Notes: generated by a model from the letters alone, not told the origin. A stretch of DNA of 64,000 bases from Proteobacteria bacterium ST_bin14 (GCA_002083655.1 MSXR01000008.1:1-64000), one strand, 5' to 3'; positions 18,020 through 26,074 are shown, numbered from the stretch's first letter. Made by a program: numbers and translations.

Positions 18020-18063
18020 GGTCGTATCTCCTTGGGCGGAACGTTTGGATGATCAGGGGGCGG

Positions 18064-18747
18064 TCAGCCGATTTGGCGAACCTGGGTGGTGGGTATCTGG
18101 CCAACGCCGGTAACCGATAGGATCGGTGCGCCCTTGGCAGGGATCGATACCGAGCTGACTGGCGCCCAAACGAGCGGGGTGGTGCCGATGCCGGCACCCT
18201 TGTTGTTGGCGGTGGTGGTGATCTTGAATGGCCCCGGCCCGGCGGCTTCGCCATTGTTGGTGGTGCCATCCCAGTCAAAGTTGACGGTGCCCTCGGCTTG
18301 TTCGCCCAGCGATAGCGTTTTCAGGATGGCGCCATTTGGTCCTGCGATGGAAACGCGCACGTCGCTGGCATCACCCGCCAGCTCAATGGCACCTGTCAGC
18401 CCGCCATCGCGGCGCGGGAAAGCGGTGTCGCCGGGTGCCAGCACTGTGCGACCGACATAGCTTAGCGCATCGCTGGTGCTGCCCCCGGCCAATTTGTCCT
18501 GGATCGCCTTTAGCGTGGAATTAATCTCGCTAATGCCGGCAACGCTGGAGAATTGCGCGAGCTGGGTTAGCTGCTGCGTCGCATCGACCGGATCGGTGGG
18601 ATCCTGGTTCTTCAGCTGCGCCGTCAGCAGTTTCAAAAAGTCGTTCTGCGACAGCGTATCCGCTTGCGCCGCGGTTTTTACCTGCGTGCCCGTGCTGGGG
18701 CGGCCAATGCCCAGATTGGCGAGCGTGGAATCAAAAGAAGTTGCCAT
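18064..18747 (-). CDS. flgD: Hook assembly scaffold FlgD
   Basis: FlgD caps the growing hook. The 227-residue protein has the N-terminal motif LSQNDFLKLLTAQLKNQDP with QQLTQLAQFSSV, followed by the Ig-like/FnIII part (GETAFPR-like core, VNFDWDGTTNNGEAAGPGPF) that FlgD caps share. It lies two bases from flgC. It is standard in length and order. Confidence 0.95.
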   Translation of the reverse strand: MATSFDSTLANLGIGRPSTGTQVKTAAQADTLSQNDFLKLLTAQLKNQDPTDPVDATQQLTQLAQFSSVAGISEINSTLKAIQDKLAGGSTSDALSYVGRTVLAPGDTAFPRRDGGLTGAIELAGDASDVRVSIAGPNGAILKTLSLGEQAEGTVNFDWDGTTNNGEAAGPGPFKITTTANNKGAGIGTTPLVWAPVSSVSIPAKGAPILSVTGVGQIPTTQVRQIG

Positions 18748-18749
18748 GA

Positions 18750-19160
18750 TCAGCGTCCCAGCTTGAGGGTGTCGAGGATCAGCGACTTGGCAGTCTGCAG
18801 CACCTCAACATTGTTTTGGAAATTGCGGGCGGTCTCCATCATGTCGACCAGCTCGCGGGTTTCATCGACGGCGGCTTCAAAGACATTGCCGTCCTGGTCG
18901 GCGACCGGATTGGTCGGGTCGTACCGTTTGCTGGGCGCGTTGCCCGCCTGAACGATGCTTTCGACGTTGACGGTGGCCAGCCCGGATGCCTGATCGAACT
19001 GCGTGCGAAACACCGGCTTCATCGTGCGGTACGCTGCAGCGGCAGAGCCAGAGACGACACCGGCGTTGGCGAGGTTTGACGCGGTCGTGTTCATGCGCAC
19101 CAGCTGGGCAGACATGGCCCGGCCAGCGACCTGGAAAATGGTGAGGGGTTGATCGGCCAT
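18750..19160 (-). CDS. flgC: Flagellar proximal rod protein FlgC
   Basis: This 136-residue rod subunit has an N-terminal helix with SAQLVRMNTTASNLANAGVV and a C-terminal helix ETRELVDMMETARNFQNNVE. The short beta middle (YRTMKPVF...) is typical. It is encoded directly after flgB with a single base between, and is the second gene of the flgB-L operon. Confidence 0.95.
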   Translation of the reverse strand: MADQPLTIFQVAGRAMSAQLVRMNTTASNLANAGVVSGSAAAAYRTMKPVFRTQFDQASGLATVNVESIVQAGNAPSKRYDPTNPVADQDGNVFEAAVDETRELVDMMETARNFQNNVEVLQTAKSLILDTLKLGR

Positions 19161-19161
19161 C

Positions 19162-19521
19162 TTATTCGCCTCTCAGGGCACGGGTGATCTGGCCGATGCG
19201 GCCGTTCAGAAACGAGAGCGTGGTTTGATAGGCCACCGCGTTTTCAGCAAAGGCGGTCTGCTCGGTCGCCAGTTCAACGGTGTTCCCATCGAGCGAAGCC
19301 TGGATGGGCACGCGAAACCGGGTGGCGTTCCCGATCGCCATATCGGTCATGCTGCGATTGCTGCCCGATTGCGCGAGTGCCGCCTGAAAATCGATGTCCT
19401 TGGCCTTGAAGCCAGGCGTGGACGCATTGGCGATGTTGGACGCAATCATCCCCATGCGCCGCGAGCGCAGTTCTAGCGCTGCTGCATGCACACCGAAAAG
19501 AAGGTCGTCTGACACGGTCAT
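19162..19521 (-). CDS. flgB: Flagellar proximal rod protein FlgB
   Basis: This 119-residue first rod subunit contains LELRSRRMGMIASNIANASTPGFKAKDIDF, the rod-family N-helix and TPGFK motif, and the C-terminal helix VAYQTTLSFLNGRIGQI. The ATG was chosen because GGAGA lies just upstream. The frame extends 26 codons further but into the promoter. A near-perfect sigma-54 element lies about 33 bases upstream, so the operon begins here. Confidence 0.95.
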   Translation of the reverse strand: MTVSDDLLFGVHAAALELRSRRMGMIASNIANASTPGFKAKDIDFQAALAQSGSNRSMTDMAIGNATRFRVPIQASLDGNTVELATEQTAFAENAVAYQTTLSFLNGRIGQITRALRGE

Positions 19522-19553
19522 GGTCTCCGCATAAAATTCTGCGTGACCAACTA

Positions 19554-19569
19554 AGCAATCACCGTGCCA
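19554..19569 (-). promoter_or_regulatory. Sigma-54 promoter of the flgB operon
   Basis: On the minus strand the element reads TGGCAC-GGTGA-TTGCT, with GG and GC separated by 10 bases, matching the sigma-54 consensus at every core position. Transcription would begin about 20 bases before the flgB ATG, placing its ribosome site in the leader. Confidence 0.85.
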
Positions 19570-19620
19570 GTTTGCCCTCACGGGGCATCGCCGCGCCAAA
19601 GATGCGCCGAAATTGGCTGT

Positions 19621-19672
19621 TTGCCGCCCATATCGGCGATGATCGGCAAGAAATTGCCGGGTGGCGGCAATT
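19621..19672. promoter_or_regulatory. Palindromic TTGCCG/CGGCAA boxes between divergent sigma-54 promoters
   Basis: TTGCCG (19621-19626) and CGGCAA (19644-19649) are followed by a perfect palindrome with 8-base arms AATTGCCG-N5-CGGCAATT (19652-19672). The set sits roughly 50-110 bases upstream of both the flgB and the motA-like sigma-54 elements, the usual distance for enhancer-binding activators. FlbD, encoded in this window, is the natural candidate. Confidence 0.55.
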
Positions 19673-19733
19673 GATCGCCAACTGGCCAGCGGATATTGCC
19701 GCCTTCATGCATGGCGCTGGCCGGTCCGCAAAT

Positions 19734-19749
19734 TGGCGCGACCCTTGCT
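19734..19749 (+). promoter_or_regulatory. Sigma-54 promoter of the second motA-like gene
   Basis: TGGCGC-GACCC-TTGCT keeps the GG-N10-GC core and differs from the common consensus only by A to G in the -24 box. The predicted start of transcription falls within a few bases of the ATG at 19762. The mRNA may therefore be leaderless or nearly so, or the real start codon lies further in. Confidence 0.65.
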
Positions 19750-19761
19750 ACGCGGCGCGGC

Positions 19762-20463
19762 ATGAACAGCATTGATCTTGCCCAGGCGCTTGGGCCGTAT
19801 CTTGATCCCGTAGCAGCCGGCATTGTTGGTGGCGGAACGCTGGCGGCCGTCGTGCTGCGCACGGAGCTGCGCGATCTGGGCCGCGGCGTGGCGGCACTTC
19901 CGGTGCTGGCGCGGCGGCGGTTTCGCGCTGATCCGCTGGTTATTCAGATTGCCGCGCTTGGCCGGATTGCGGCGCGCCACGGCGTCATGTCGCTCGATCG
20001 GTCTGTGATTGCCGATGCCGATGTATCCGCAGCGATTGCCGCGATTGTCGACGGAGCCGATCCTGACCGCGTTCAGGCAATTCTGCGCCAGGCCCGCCAT
20101 GGCAGAATTGAGCGGCATCTTGCCGCTGCAGAGGTTTGGGCATCAGCGGCGGAAATCGCGCCGGCCATGGGGATGGTTGGCACGCTGATCGGGCTGGTGA
20201 AGATGTTTTTGTCGATGAATGATCCGTCGGCGATTGGCGGGGCGATGGCCGTTGCGCTGCTCGCCACGCTGTACGGCGCGCTGGTCGCCAGCCTGGTCGC
20301 GATGCCCGTGGCAGCTCGGCTGCGCCGGATGGCGCGCAACGAGGCGTTTGAGCGTACCCGGCTTGAAGCGCCCCTGATGGCGATGGCAGCGCGCGAGGCA
20401 CCACGCCACCGCGATCAGCCCAGAATTGTTGACCGCAACCTCGCTGAGCGGACGGCGGCATGA
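19762..20463 (+). CDS. MotA/TolQ/ExbB-type proton channel protein (second MotA-like)
   Basis: This 233-residue protein resembles MotA. An N-terminal helix (VAAGIVGGGTLAAVVLR) precedes a charged cytoplasmic stretch (RHGRIERHLAAAEVWAS), then two C-terminal helices, APAMGMVGTLIGLVKMF and AVALLATLYGALVASLVAMP, with the channel proline. It is shorter than the motA product of this locus and lacks its second N-terminal helix. It overlaps the MotB-like gene (ATGA), indicating a stator pair. The ATG was chosen by the family N-terminus; no ribosome site is visible. Confidence 0.8.
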   Translation: MNSIDLAQALGPYLDPVAAGIVGGGTLAAVVLRTELRDLGRGVAALPVLARRRFRADPLVIQIAALGRIAARHGVMSLDRSVIADADVSAAIAAIVDGADPDRVQAILRQARHGRIERHLAAAEVWASAAEIAPAMGMVGTLIGLVKMFLSMNDPSAIGGAMAVALLATLYGALVASLVAMPVAARLRRMARNEAFERTRLEAPLMAMAAREAPRHRDQPRIVDRNLAERTAA

Positions 20464-20978
20464 CCGAGGATTTTTTTCCCGATATCCCGCCCGCCCGGCC
20501 GGTCTGGCTTGTCACGCTGGCCGATCTGGCGTTGTTGCTGGTGGGCTTTTTCGTGCTGGTGCAGGCCAACCAGACGCTGAGTAAAAAAGCGCTGGCGCAA
20601 GGTTTGCGCGACGGATTTGGCACCACGAACCGGGTTGCAGAGCCAATGGCTGTCGCCGTGGCGGCCATGCGTGATTTCGCGCCCGGATCGAGCAAATTGC
20701 CCGTCCCACCTGCGGCCATCATTGCCTGGGCGCGCGGTGCCGCGGCTGATCCGCGCGTGCAGATCAGGATCAGCGGCGCGGTTGATGGCACGCCAGCCGA
20801 TGTCGAACCAATCACCCGCAGCGCAAGTGTGCTCGCCGCTGATCGTGCGCGGGCGGTGGCGGCGGCGCTGGCAAGCGCCGGGGCCGTGCCCGCCGATCGC
20901 CTGACAATCGCCAATGATCCAACACCCGGCCACCGCACCGTCACGCTGACGCTGGGCTTTGGCGGGGAACGGCCATGA
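20460..20978 (+). CDS. Small MotB/OmpA-like stator protein (second MotB-like)
   Basis: This 172-residue protein has one N-terminal membrane helix, WLVTLADLALLLVGFFVLVQ, with an aspartate (residue 22) placed as the proton-binding Asp of MotB. A periplasmic part follows with an OmpA-like tail: SVLAADRARAVAAALASAGA and HRTVTLTLGF. The peptidoglycan-binding core is reduced and the NxxLSxxRA motif is diverged. It overlaps the preceding MotA-like gene and precedes flgA, so it belongs to the flagellar programme. Confidence 0.75.
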   Translation: MTEDFFPDIPPARPVWLVTLADLALLLVGFFVLVQANQTLSKKALAQGLRDGFGTTNRVAEPMAVAVAAMRDFAPGSSKLPVPPAAIIAWARGAAADPRVQIRISGAVDGTPADVEPITRSASVLAADRARAVAAALASAGAVPADRLTIANDPTPGHRTVTLTLGFGGERP

Positions 20979-20979
20979 T

Positions 20980-21016
20980 TTGCCGCCCGGCAACACCAAT
21001 TTGCCGCCCCCGGCAG
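20980..21016. promoter_or_regulatory. Two TTGCCG/CGGCAA boxes upstream of flgA
   Basis: TTGCCG-CC-CGGCAA (20980-20993) and TTGCCG-CCCC-CGGCAG (21001-21016) start 21 bases apart, about two helical turns, and lie directly before the flgA ribosome site. No sigma-54 core with correct spacing is present here, so they may act on flgA as operator sites rather than as enhancers. Confidence 0.45.
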
Positions 21017-21033
21017 CATTTAAGGAGACGATA

Positions 21034-21558
21034 ATGTACCGCTTGCTCGCATGCGCCCTGCTGATCGCCAGCCCGGCGACCGCTCAGACCGCGTTTCAGG
21101 ACAATCAGGCCATTGATCGCGGCGTCGCTGCCTTTACCGGCAAGCCCATTGGCAGCGAAGGCGGAGCGCGCGCGCCCGTCGATGCCCGGCTGAAACTGGC
21201 GGCATGCCCGATGGTGTCGATGGCATGGCGCGCCGCCAATCACGATTCAGTGGTCGTCACCTGTACCGGGCCCGATTGGCGGGTCTATGTGCCCGTGCTG
21301 GTGTCGCCGACGCCGGTTCAGGCGCCCGCTGCCGCACCCGCAGCGGTCGCCGCCAAGCCGCAAATCGTGATCAAGCGCGGCGATCCGGTGACGATTGAGG
21401 CAGGAACGCCCGGCTTTTCGATCAGCCGTGATGGTGTCGCGATGACCGATGCTGCTGCTGGCGGGCGGTTGCTGGTCGATGTCGACGGGCCGAAAAAGCC
21501 GGTTCAGGCGATTGCGGTGGGCGTGGGCCGCGCAACGCTGCCGGGTTATGCGCTGTAA
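21034..21558 (+). CDS. flgA: Flagellar basal-body P-ring formation chaperone FlgA
   Basis: FlgA is the periplasmic chaperone for P-ring assembly. The 174-residue protein starts with a Sec signal (MYRLLACALLIASPATAQT). Its C-terminal SAF-like domain has QIVIKRGDPVTIEAGTPGF and LLVDVDGPKKPVQAIAVGVG, a typical FlgA ending. The ATG follows AAGGAG at ideal spacing. It lies between the second stator pair and flgM, away from the flgB-L run on the opposite strand. Confidence 0.9.
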   Translation: MYRLLACALLIASPATAQTAFQDNQAIDRGVAAFTGKPIGSEGGARAPVDARLKLAACPMVSMAWRAANHDSVVVTCTGPDWRVYVPVLVSPTPVQAPAAAPAAVAAKPQIVIKRGDPVTIEAGTPGFSISRDGVAMTDAAAGGRLLVDVDGPKKPVQAIAVGVGRATLPGYAL

Positions 21559-21585
21559 CCGGCCCCCAACCCTATAATTTTTTCC

Positions 21586-21612
21586 TAAAGCTTTGCCCGT
21601 GTCGGTCGTTTT
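21586..21612 (+). promoter_or_regulatory. FliA-type promoter of flgM
   Basis: TAAAGCTT (21586-21593), 11 bases, then GTCGTTTT (21605-21612). The -35 matches the enteric sigma-28 box in seven of eight positions. The -10 departs from GCCGATAA but is nearly identical to those before fliD and the flagellin gene of this locus. The flgM ATG lies 33 bases downstream. Confidence 0.6.
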
Positions 21613-21645
21613 TCCCTTTGTAGGCACGATCACAAGGGTGGTGAC

Positions 21646-21933
21646 ATGGTAGATCCCATTGGTGCAAAACCGGTAACGCAGGAGCGCTCGATTGCGCGCC
21701 TGTCGCAAGCTGCGCCTGTTGCGCGGTCACGATCGGTTGTCGAAGACCGCAGCGATGCGCTCGTCGCGGGCGGCCTGTCCAGCGTGATCGCCGATTACGC
21801 TGCCGCGCCACCGGTCGATCTGGAGCGGGTGGCCAAAATCCGCAGCGCGATTGCCAATAACAGCTACCCGATCGTCGCTGAAACAATTGCTGATCGCCTG
21901 ATCGCGATCAAATTGAACTGGAAGCCGCAATGA
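21646..21933 (+). CDS. flgM: Anti-sigma-28 factor FlgM
   Basis: FlgM holds FliA inactive until the hook is complete and is then exported. The 95-residue protein has a disordered N-terminal half and a C-terminal helical region, DLERVAKIRSAIANNSYPIVAETIADRLI, that fits the FliA-binding part of FlgM. A fliA gene lies 3.3 kb downstream. The start follows AAGGGTGG. The stop overlaps the flgN start by four bases. Confidence 0.88.
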   Translation: MVDPIGAKPVTQERSIARLSQAAPVARSRSVVEDRSDALVAGGLSSVIADYAAAPPVDLERVAKIRSAIANNSYPIVAETIADRLIAIKLNWKPQ

Positions 21934-22259
21934 CCCCCGGAACAACGCGGCGTGACGCTCTGGTCCGCGTGATCGATGCGCTGCATGCCGAGATTGCGGC
22001 GCTGAAAGCCAATGATGTCGCCGGGCTGGAGCGCGCCACGCGCACCAAGCTGATCGCCATCGATACGATTGCCACCACGGCAGATGGCGTGCCAACGCCG
22101 GATATCCGGGCGCTTGCCGAAGAAGCGCACCGCCTGAACGAAACCTGCCGCATCTATGTAAACCTGATGAGCGCCAATGTGCGCCGCCGGTTGCAGCAAC
22201 TGACGGGAGACGGCGCCACTGGCTATCGCGGACTGGCGATGGCGGGCGGATACGCCTGA
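21930..22259 (+). CDS. flgN: FlgN-family export chaperone
   Basis: This 109-residue helical protein follows flgM directly, the normal place for FlgN, the chaperone of FlgK and FlgL. The N-terminal helix LVRVIDALHAEIAALKANDVAGLERATRTK and the later LAEEAHRLNETCRIYVNLM match the FlgN coiled-coil layout, but sequence identity in this family is low. The assignment rests on context as much as on sequence. Confidence 0.75.
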   Translation: MTPGTTRRDALVRVIDALHAEIAALKANDVAGLERATRTKLIAIDTIATTADGVPTPDIRALAEEAHRLNETCRIYVNLMSANVRRRLQQLTGDGATGYRGLAMAGGYA

Positions 22260-22282
22260 ATAACGATTAACCACGAAAAAAC

Positions 22283-22298
22283 TGGCACGGACCTTGCT
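22283..22298 (+). promoter_or_regulatory. Sigma-54 promoter of the transglycosylase-flhA-fliA unit
   Basis: TGGCACG-GACC-TTGCT is a complete match to the sigma-54 consensus. It lies 36 bases upstream of the transglycosylase ATG. Since flhA and fliA follow closely on the same strand, late sigma-factor synthesis would depend on this element. Confidence 0.88.
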
Positions 22299-22333
22299 GT
22301 GTAGCCCTTTGCAATAGGGGGCTTACCAAGTCG

Positions 22334-23176
22334 ATGACCGTCAATCCAATCGACAGAAACACCGGGGCAATCCAGTCAGCCATTGCGCTGGCATCTGCCA
22401 AGACCGGTGTGGATTTCAATTATCTGCTGGGCCAGGCGCAGGTGGAAAGCGGCATGCGCACTGATGCGCGCGCCAGCACATCCAGCGCGTCGGGGCTATA
22501 CCAGTTCATCGAGCAGAGCTGGCTGGCCGTGGTAAAAAAACACGGCGCCGAACACGGGCTTGGCTGGGCCGCCGAAAATATCGAGCAGGGCGCCAATGGC
22601 CGGTTGACGGTGAGCGATCCCAGCACGCGCCGGGCGATCCTGGCGCTACGCAACGATCCCGCCACCGCATCGCTAATGGCCGCTGAACATGCCGCCGACA
22701 ACAAAACCTCTATCGAAAACAGCCTGGGCCGCACCGCGACGGGCACCGATTTATACATGGCGCATTTTCTGGGGCTGGGCGGCGCACGCAATTTCCTGAA
22801 GAACATGGAAGCCAATCCCGGCAAAATCGGTGCGGCGCTGTTTCCGGCTGCGGCGCGGGCGAACCAGAACATCTTTTACGGTGCCGGGGGCCAGCCGCGT
22901 ACCCTGGCCGAAATCTATGATCGCTTTTCCGCCAAGCTGGATCGCGGCGCTGCTTCAGTTGGTGCCGTCGGGCTTGCCTCGCGCAGCCTGACGCCTGCGG
23001 CTGACGGGATGGAAGTCATCCCCGGCAATGGTGAAAGCCAAAGTGGCGCTGCACGCTGGGCCAAGGCAACGATCAACCAGCTGCAGGGCACCACCGATCG
23101 TGCCGCATCGCTGTTGCGGCCAACGCCAGATACCGCACGCCTCGCCTATCTGATGCTCGCACGGCTGGGCGGCTAA
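22334..23176 (+). CDS. Flagellar-locus lytic transglycosylase (SLT domain)
   Basis: This 280-residue protein has an N-terminal SLT-type fold. QAQVESGMRTDARA contains the probable catalytic Glu38, followed by SSASGLYQFIEQSWL; a helical region and a low-complexity tail follow. No signal peptide is visible, so export may go through the flagellar route. It probably clears peptidoglycan for the rod, replacing the muramidase half absent from FlgJ here. It is the first gene behind a strong sigma-54 promoter and is followed after three bases by flhA. Confidence 0.85.
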   Translation: MTVNPIDRNTGAIQSAIALASAKTGVDFNYLLGQAQVESGMRTDARASTSSASGLYQFIEQSWLAVVKKHGAEHGLGWAAENIEQGANGRLTVSDPSTRRAILALRNDPATASLMAAEHAADNKTSIENSLGRTATGTDLYMAHFLGLGGARNFLKNMEANPGKIGAALFPAAARANQNIFYGAGGQPRTLAEIYDRFSAKLDRGAASVGAVGLASRSLTPAADGMEVIPGNGESQSGAARWAKATINQLQGTTDRAASLLRPTPDTARLAYLMLARLGG

Positions 23177-23179
23177 CCC

Positions 23180-25276
23180 ATGGCATCTGCACCCAATTCG
23201 GGCTCCCTTTCCGGTCGCAACATCGGCGCAATTGCGCGCGGCGGTGCGCTGCCCGTCGCGATCCTGCTGCTGGTGCTGCTGATGGTCGTGCCGATCCCGG
23301 CGGCCCTGCTCGACATCTTTTTCATCATGAACATCACGATCAGCCTTGCTGTGCTGATGGTGGCGCTCAACGCGCAAAAGCCGCTCGACTTCTCGGCTTT
23401 CCCCAGCGTTCTGCTGTTCGCCACCTTGTTTCGCCTGTCGCTGAACGTCGCCTCCACCCGCGTGGTGCTGGTGCATGGGCATGAGGGTGAATCGGCCGCT
23501 GGCCATGTGATCGAGGCGTTCGGGACCTTCCTGATTGGCGGCGACTATGTCGTCGGGCTGTTCGTGTTCGCGATTCTGGTGATCATCAACATGATCGTCG
23601 TCACCAAGGGCGCGGGCCGCGTGTCTGAAGTGTCAGCGCGCTTTACGCTGGATGCCCTGCCCGGCAAACAAATGGCAATCGATGCCGATTTGAATGCCGG
23701 TTTGCTCACCCCGGAAGAAGCCAAGGCGCGTCGCATCGAAGTGGCGACTGAGGCCGATTTTTACGGCTCGATGGATGGTTCGTCCAAATTCGTGAAGGGC
23801 GATGCGATTGCCGGGCTGCTCATTCTTGCCGCCAACATTATCGGCGGCTTGATCCTGGGGCCGATCAGCCACGGGATGACGATTGGCGATGCCGCACATA
23901 CCTATGTGCTGCTGGCGATTGGTGATGCGCTGGTCGCGCAAATCCCGTCGCTGATGCTGTCGATTGCAGCGGCAACGATCGTTACCCGCGTCACGTCCAG
24001 CCAGGATCTGGCCGGGCAGATCGGCAGCCAGTTTGGGTCGGCCAAAACCTGGACGCCGGTTGCCGCCATTCTGGCTTTGCTCGGTGTGTTGCCGGGCATG
24101 CCGCACTTCATCATCCTGCCTGCCGCCGCCATTGCCGCTTTTGCCGCCTGGAAACTGCGCCAGATCGCGCAGCGACCCGTGGTGGCCGCAGAAGTTGTCG
24201 CCGAGCCGGTCGATCCCTCGCGGATCAGCTGGGAAGAAGTGGCGGATTCAATCCAGATCAATCTGGATATCGGCTACGGCCTGGTGCCATTGGTCGATGA
24301 ACGTCGCGGCAGCCCGCTGATGGGCCGGATCACCGGCGTGCGTCGGCAATTGTCGAAGGAACTTGGCTTCATCGTACCGCAGGTCCGTGTGCGCGATGAT
24401 ATCAACCTTTCGCCCTATACGTACCGCATCGTCGTGGGCGGGGTGGTGATTGGCGAAGATACTGTTTCGCCTGATGAGATGCTCGCGCTGGATACCGGCC
24501 AGGCGGTCGGCAATTTGCTTGGCAAGCCCGTGAAGGATCCGACCTTCGGGTTGGACGCGACCTGGATTGCGACAGGCGATGCGGATGCAGCGACCGGCGC
24601 TGGATTCCTGGTGGTTGATCCCGGCACCGTGGTTGCCACCCATCTGAACCATCTGCTTGGCACTAACGCGGCGGAATTACTCGGCCCCGATGAAGTGCAG
24701 AGCCTGCTCGATCAGCTGAAGGAACGCGCCGCCAATCTGGTCGCCGCACTCAGCCCGACGCCGGTGCCGCTAACGACGTTGACGCAGGTGCTGCGTGGGC
24801 TGCTGGCCGAAGGGATTGCGCTGAAGGAATTCCGCCGGATCGCCGCTGCCATTGCGGTCGCCGCGCAGAAAACGCTGGATGCTGAGGAAATCATTGAACT
24901 GATCCGCCCTGATCTGGGCCCGCTGATCATCCAGAAACTATGCGGCGTGCGCGAGCCGCTGCGCGTGATGACGCTGGAGGGGCAGCTTGAAGGGTTGCTC
25001 GGCCAGGCCGCGCGCGCCGATCCGTCACGCCGCCACACGATCGAGCCCGATCTTGGCCGCCGCATTGTTGAGGCGCTGCAACGCGCCGCCCAGCCGCTTG
25101 TCGCGGAGGCCAAACCTTTCGCTCTTGTTGTTCAACCCGCGATCCGCCTTGCGATCCGCAAACTGGTGAAGACCTGTATGCCCGACACGCCTGTGATGAG
25201 CTTCTTTGAAGTGCCCGAGGATAAATCGGTTGAAGTCGTGGCCGTCATCGGTGCACCCGGGGCGCTGCCCGCATGA
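23180..25276 (+). CDS. flhA: Flagellar export gate protein FlhA
   Basis: FlhA is the major export-gate component. The 698-residue protein has eight predicted membrane helices in the first 330 residues. It contains the FHIPEP-family signature SVLLFATLFRLSLNVASTR and the conserved charged loop SEVSARFTLDALPGKQMAIDADL. A large cytoplasmic domain ends LGAPGALPA. It overlaps fliA by four bases. It is encoded away from flhB, which lies with fliR 17 kb downstream. Confidence 0.96.
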   Translation: MASAPNSGSLSGRNIGAIARGGALPVAILLLVLLMVVPIPAALLDIFFIMNITISLAVLMVALNAQKPLDFSAFPSVLLFATLFRLSLNVASTRVVLVHGHEGESAAGHVIEAFGTFLIGGDYVVGLFVFAILVIINMIVVTKGAGRVSEVSARFTLDALPGKQMAIDADLNAGLLTPEEAKARRIEVATEADFYGSMDGSSKFVKGDAIAGLLILAANIIGGLILGPISHGMTIGDAAHTYVLLAIGDALVAQIPSLMLSIAAATIVTRVTSSQDLAGQIGSQFGSAKTWTPVAAILALLGVLPGMPHFIILPAAAIAAFAAWKLRQIAQRPVVAAEVVAEPVDPSRISWEEVADSIQINLDIGYGLVPLVDERRGSPLMGRITGVRRQLSKELGFIVPQVRVRDDINLSPYTYRIVVGGVVIGEDTVSPDEMLALDTGQAVGNLLGKPVKDPTFGLDATWIATGDADAATGAGFLVVDPGTVVATHLNHLLGTNAAELLGPDEVQSLLDQLKERAANLVAALSPTPVPLTTLTQVLRGLLAEGIALKEFRRIAAAIAVAAQKTLDAEEIIELIRPDLGPLIIQKLCGVREPLRVMTLEGQLEGLLGQAARADPSRRHTIEPDLGRRIVEALQRAAQPLVAEAKPFALVVQPAIRLAIRKLVKTCMPDTPVMSFFEVPEDKSVEVVAVIGAPGALPA

Positions 25277-26025
25277 GCGCCCAGCCCAACCCCGCCAGCT
25301 TTGCTGCCGCTGCGGCAGCCGCGCCGCTGGTTTATGGCCGGGCCAAGCCTGATGCGACCGCGCTGGCGCGCAAACATTTGCCGCTCGTCCGCCGTGTCGC
25401 CTGGCATATTCATGGCAGCATGAGCAGCGCGGTGGAGGTTGAGGATCTGATCCAGATCGGCATGGTTGCCCTGCTGGAGGCGTCCGCTGCGTTTGAGGAT
25501 CGGGGGCAAGTGACGTTTGAGCAATATCTGCTCACCCGGGTGCGCGGCGCGATGATTGATGAACTGCGCCGCCAGGCCACGTTGACGCGCGGCGCCATGC
25601 GGCGGCGGCGTGCCTACCAGGATGCGGTAACCGCGCTGACCAACGAAACCGGCAAGCGCCCCGATGAAGCGGCGGTGGCCGAACGGCTGGGGGTGACGCT
25701 GGAAAAATTGCGGATTGAATATGCCGCTGCCGAACCGGTACGGTTTGAGACGATCGAGGATGTCTATTCAGACGACCTTCCCTGGTTTGCCAGCGATGAG
25801 CCCAATGCGTTCGATCAACTGGCCGAAGCGGGCGCACGCGACGCACTGGTCGCGGCCATCGGCGACCTGCCGGAGCGCGAGGCGCAGGTGATCCAGCTCT
25901 ATTATGTCGAGGAATTGAACCTGGAGGAGATCGGGCTAGTGCTGGGCGTTGGCCCGGCGCGCATCTGCCAGATCAAGAAATCAGCGCACGACCGGCTGAA
26001 AAAGGCGCTTGCCCGGGTGATGTGA
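25273..26025 (+). CDS. fliA: Flagellar sigma factor FliA (sigma-28)
   Basis: This 250-residue sigma factor shows region 2 (HLPLVRRVAWHIHG, VEDLIQIGMVALLEA, YLLTRVRGAMIDELRR), region 3 (RRRRAYQDAVTALTNETGKRP with EAAVAERLGVTLEKL) and region 4 (LPEREAQVIQLYYVEELNLEEIGLVLGVGPARICQIKKSA). It should read late promoters and be held by FlgM. Its position after flhA behind a sigma-54 promoter places it in the middle tier. Confidence 0.94.
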   Translation: MSAQPNPASFAAAAAAAPLVYGRAKPDATALARKHLPLVRRVAWHIHGSMSSAVEVEDLIQIGMVALLEASAAFEDRGQVTFEQYLLTRVRGAMIDELRRQATLTRGAMRRRRAYQDAVTALTNETGKRPDEAAVAERLGVTLEKLRIEYAAAEPVRFETIEDVYSDDLPWFASDEPNAFDQLAEAGARDALVAAIGDLPEREAQVIQLYYVEELNLEEIGLVLGVGPARICQIKKSAHDRLKKALARVM

Positions 26026-26050
26026 TGGCGGTGGTTCCAATCGTGATTAA

Positions 26051-26074
26051 GCCCCTCCCCTGAAGGAGAGGGGC
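26051..26074. terminator. Hairpin after fliA
   Basis: GCCCCTC and GAGGGGC pair perfectly, 26 bases past the fliA stop. Only a weak T-rich tract (TTGTTT) follows further on. It is likely the end of the transglycosylase-flhA-fliA transcript. Confidence 0.5.
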
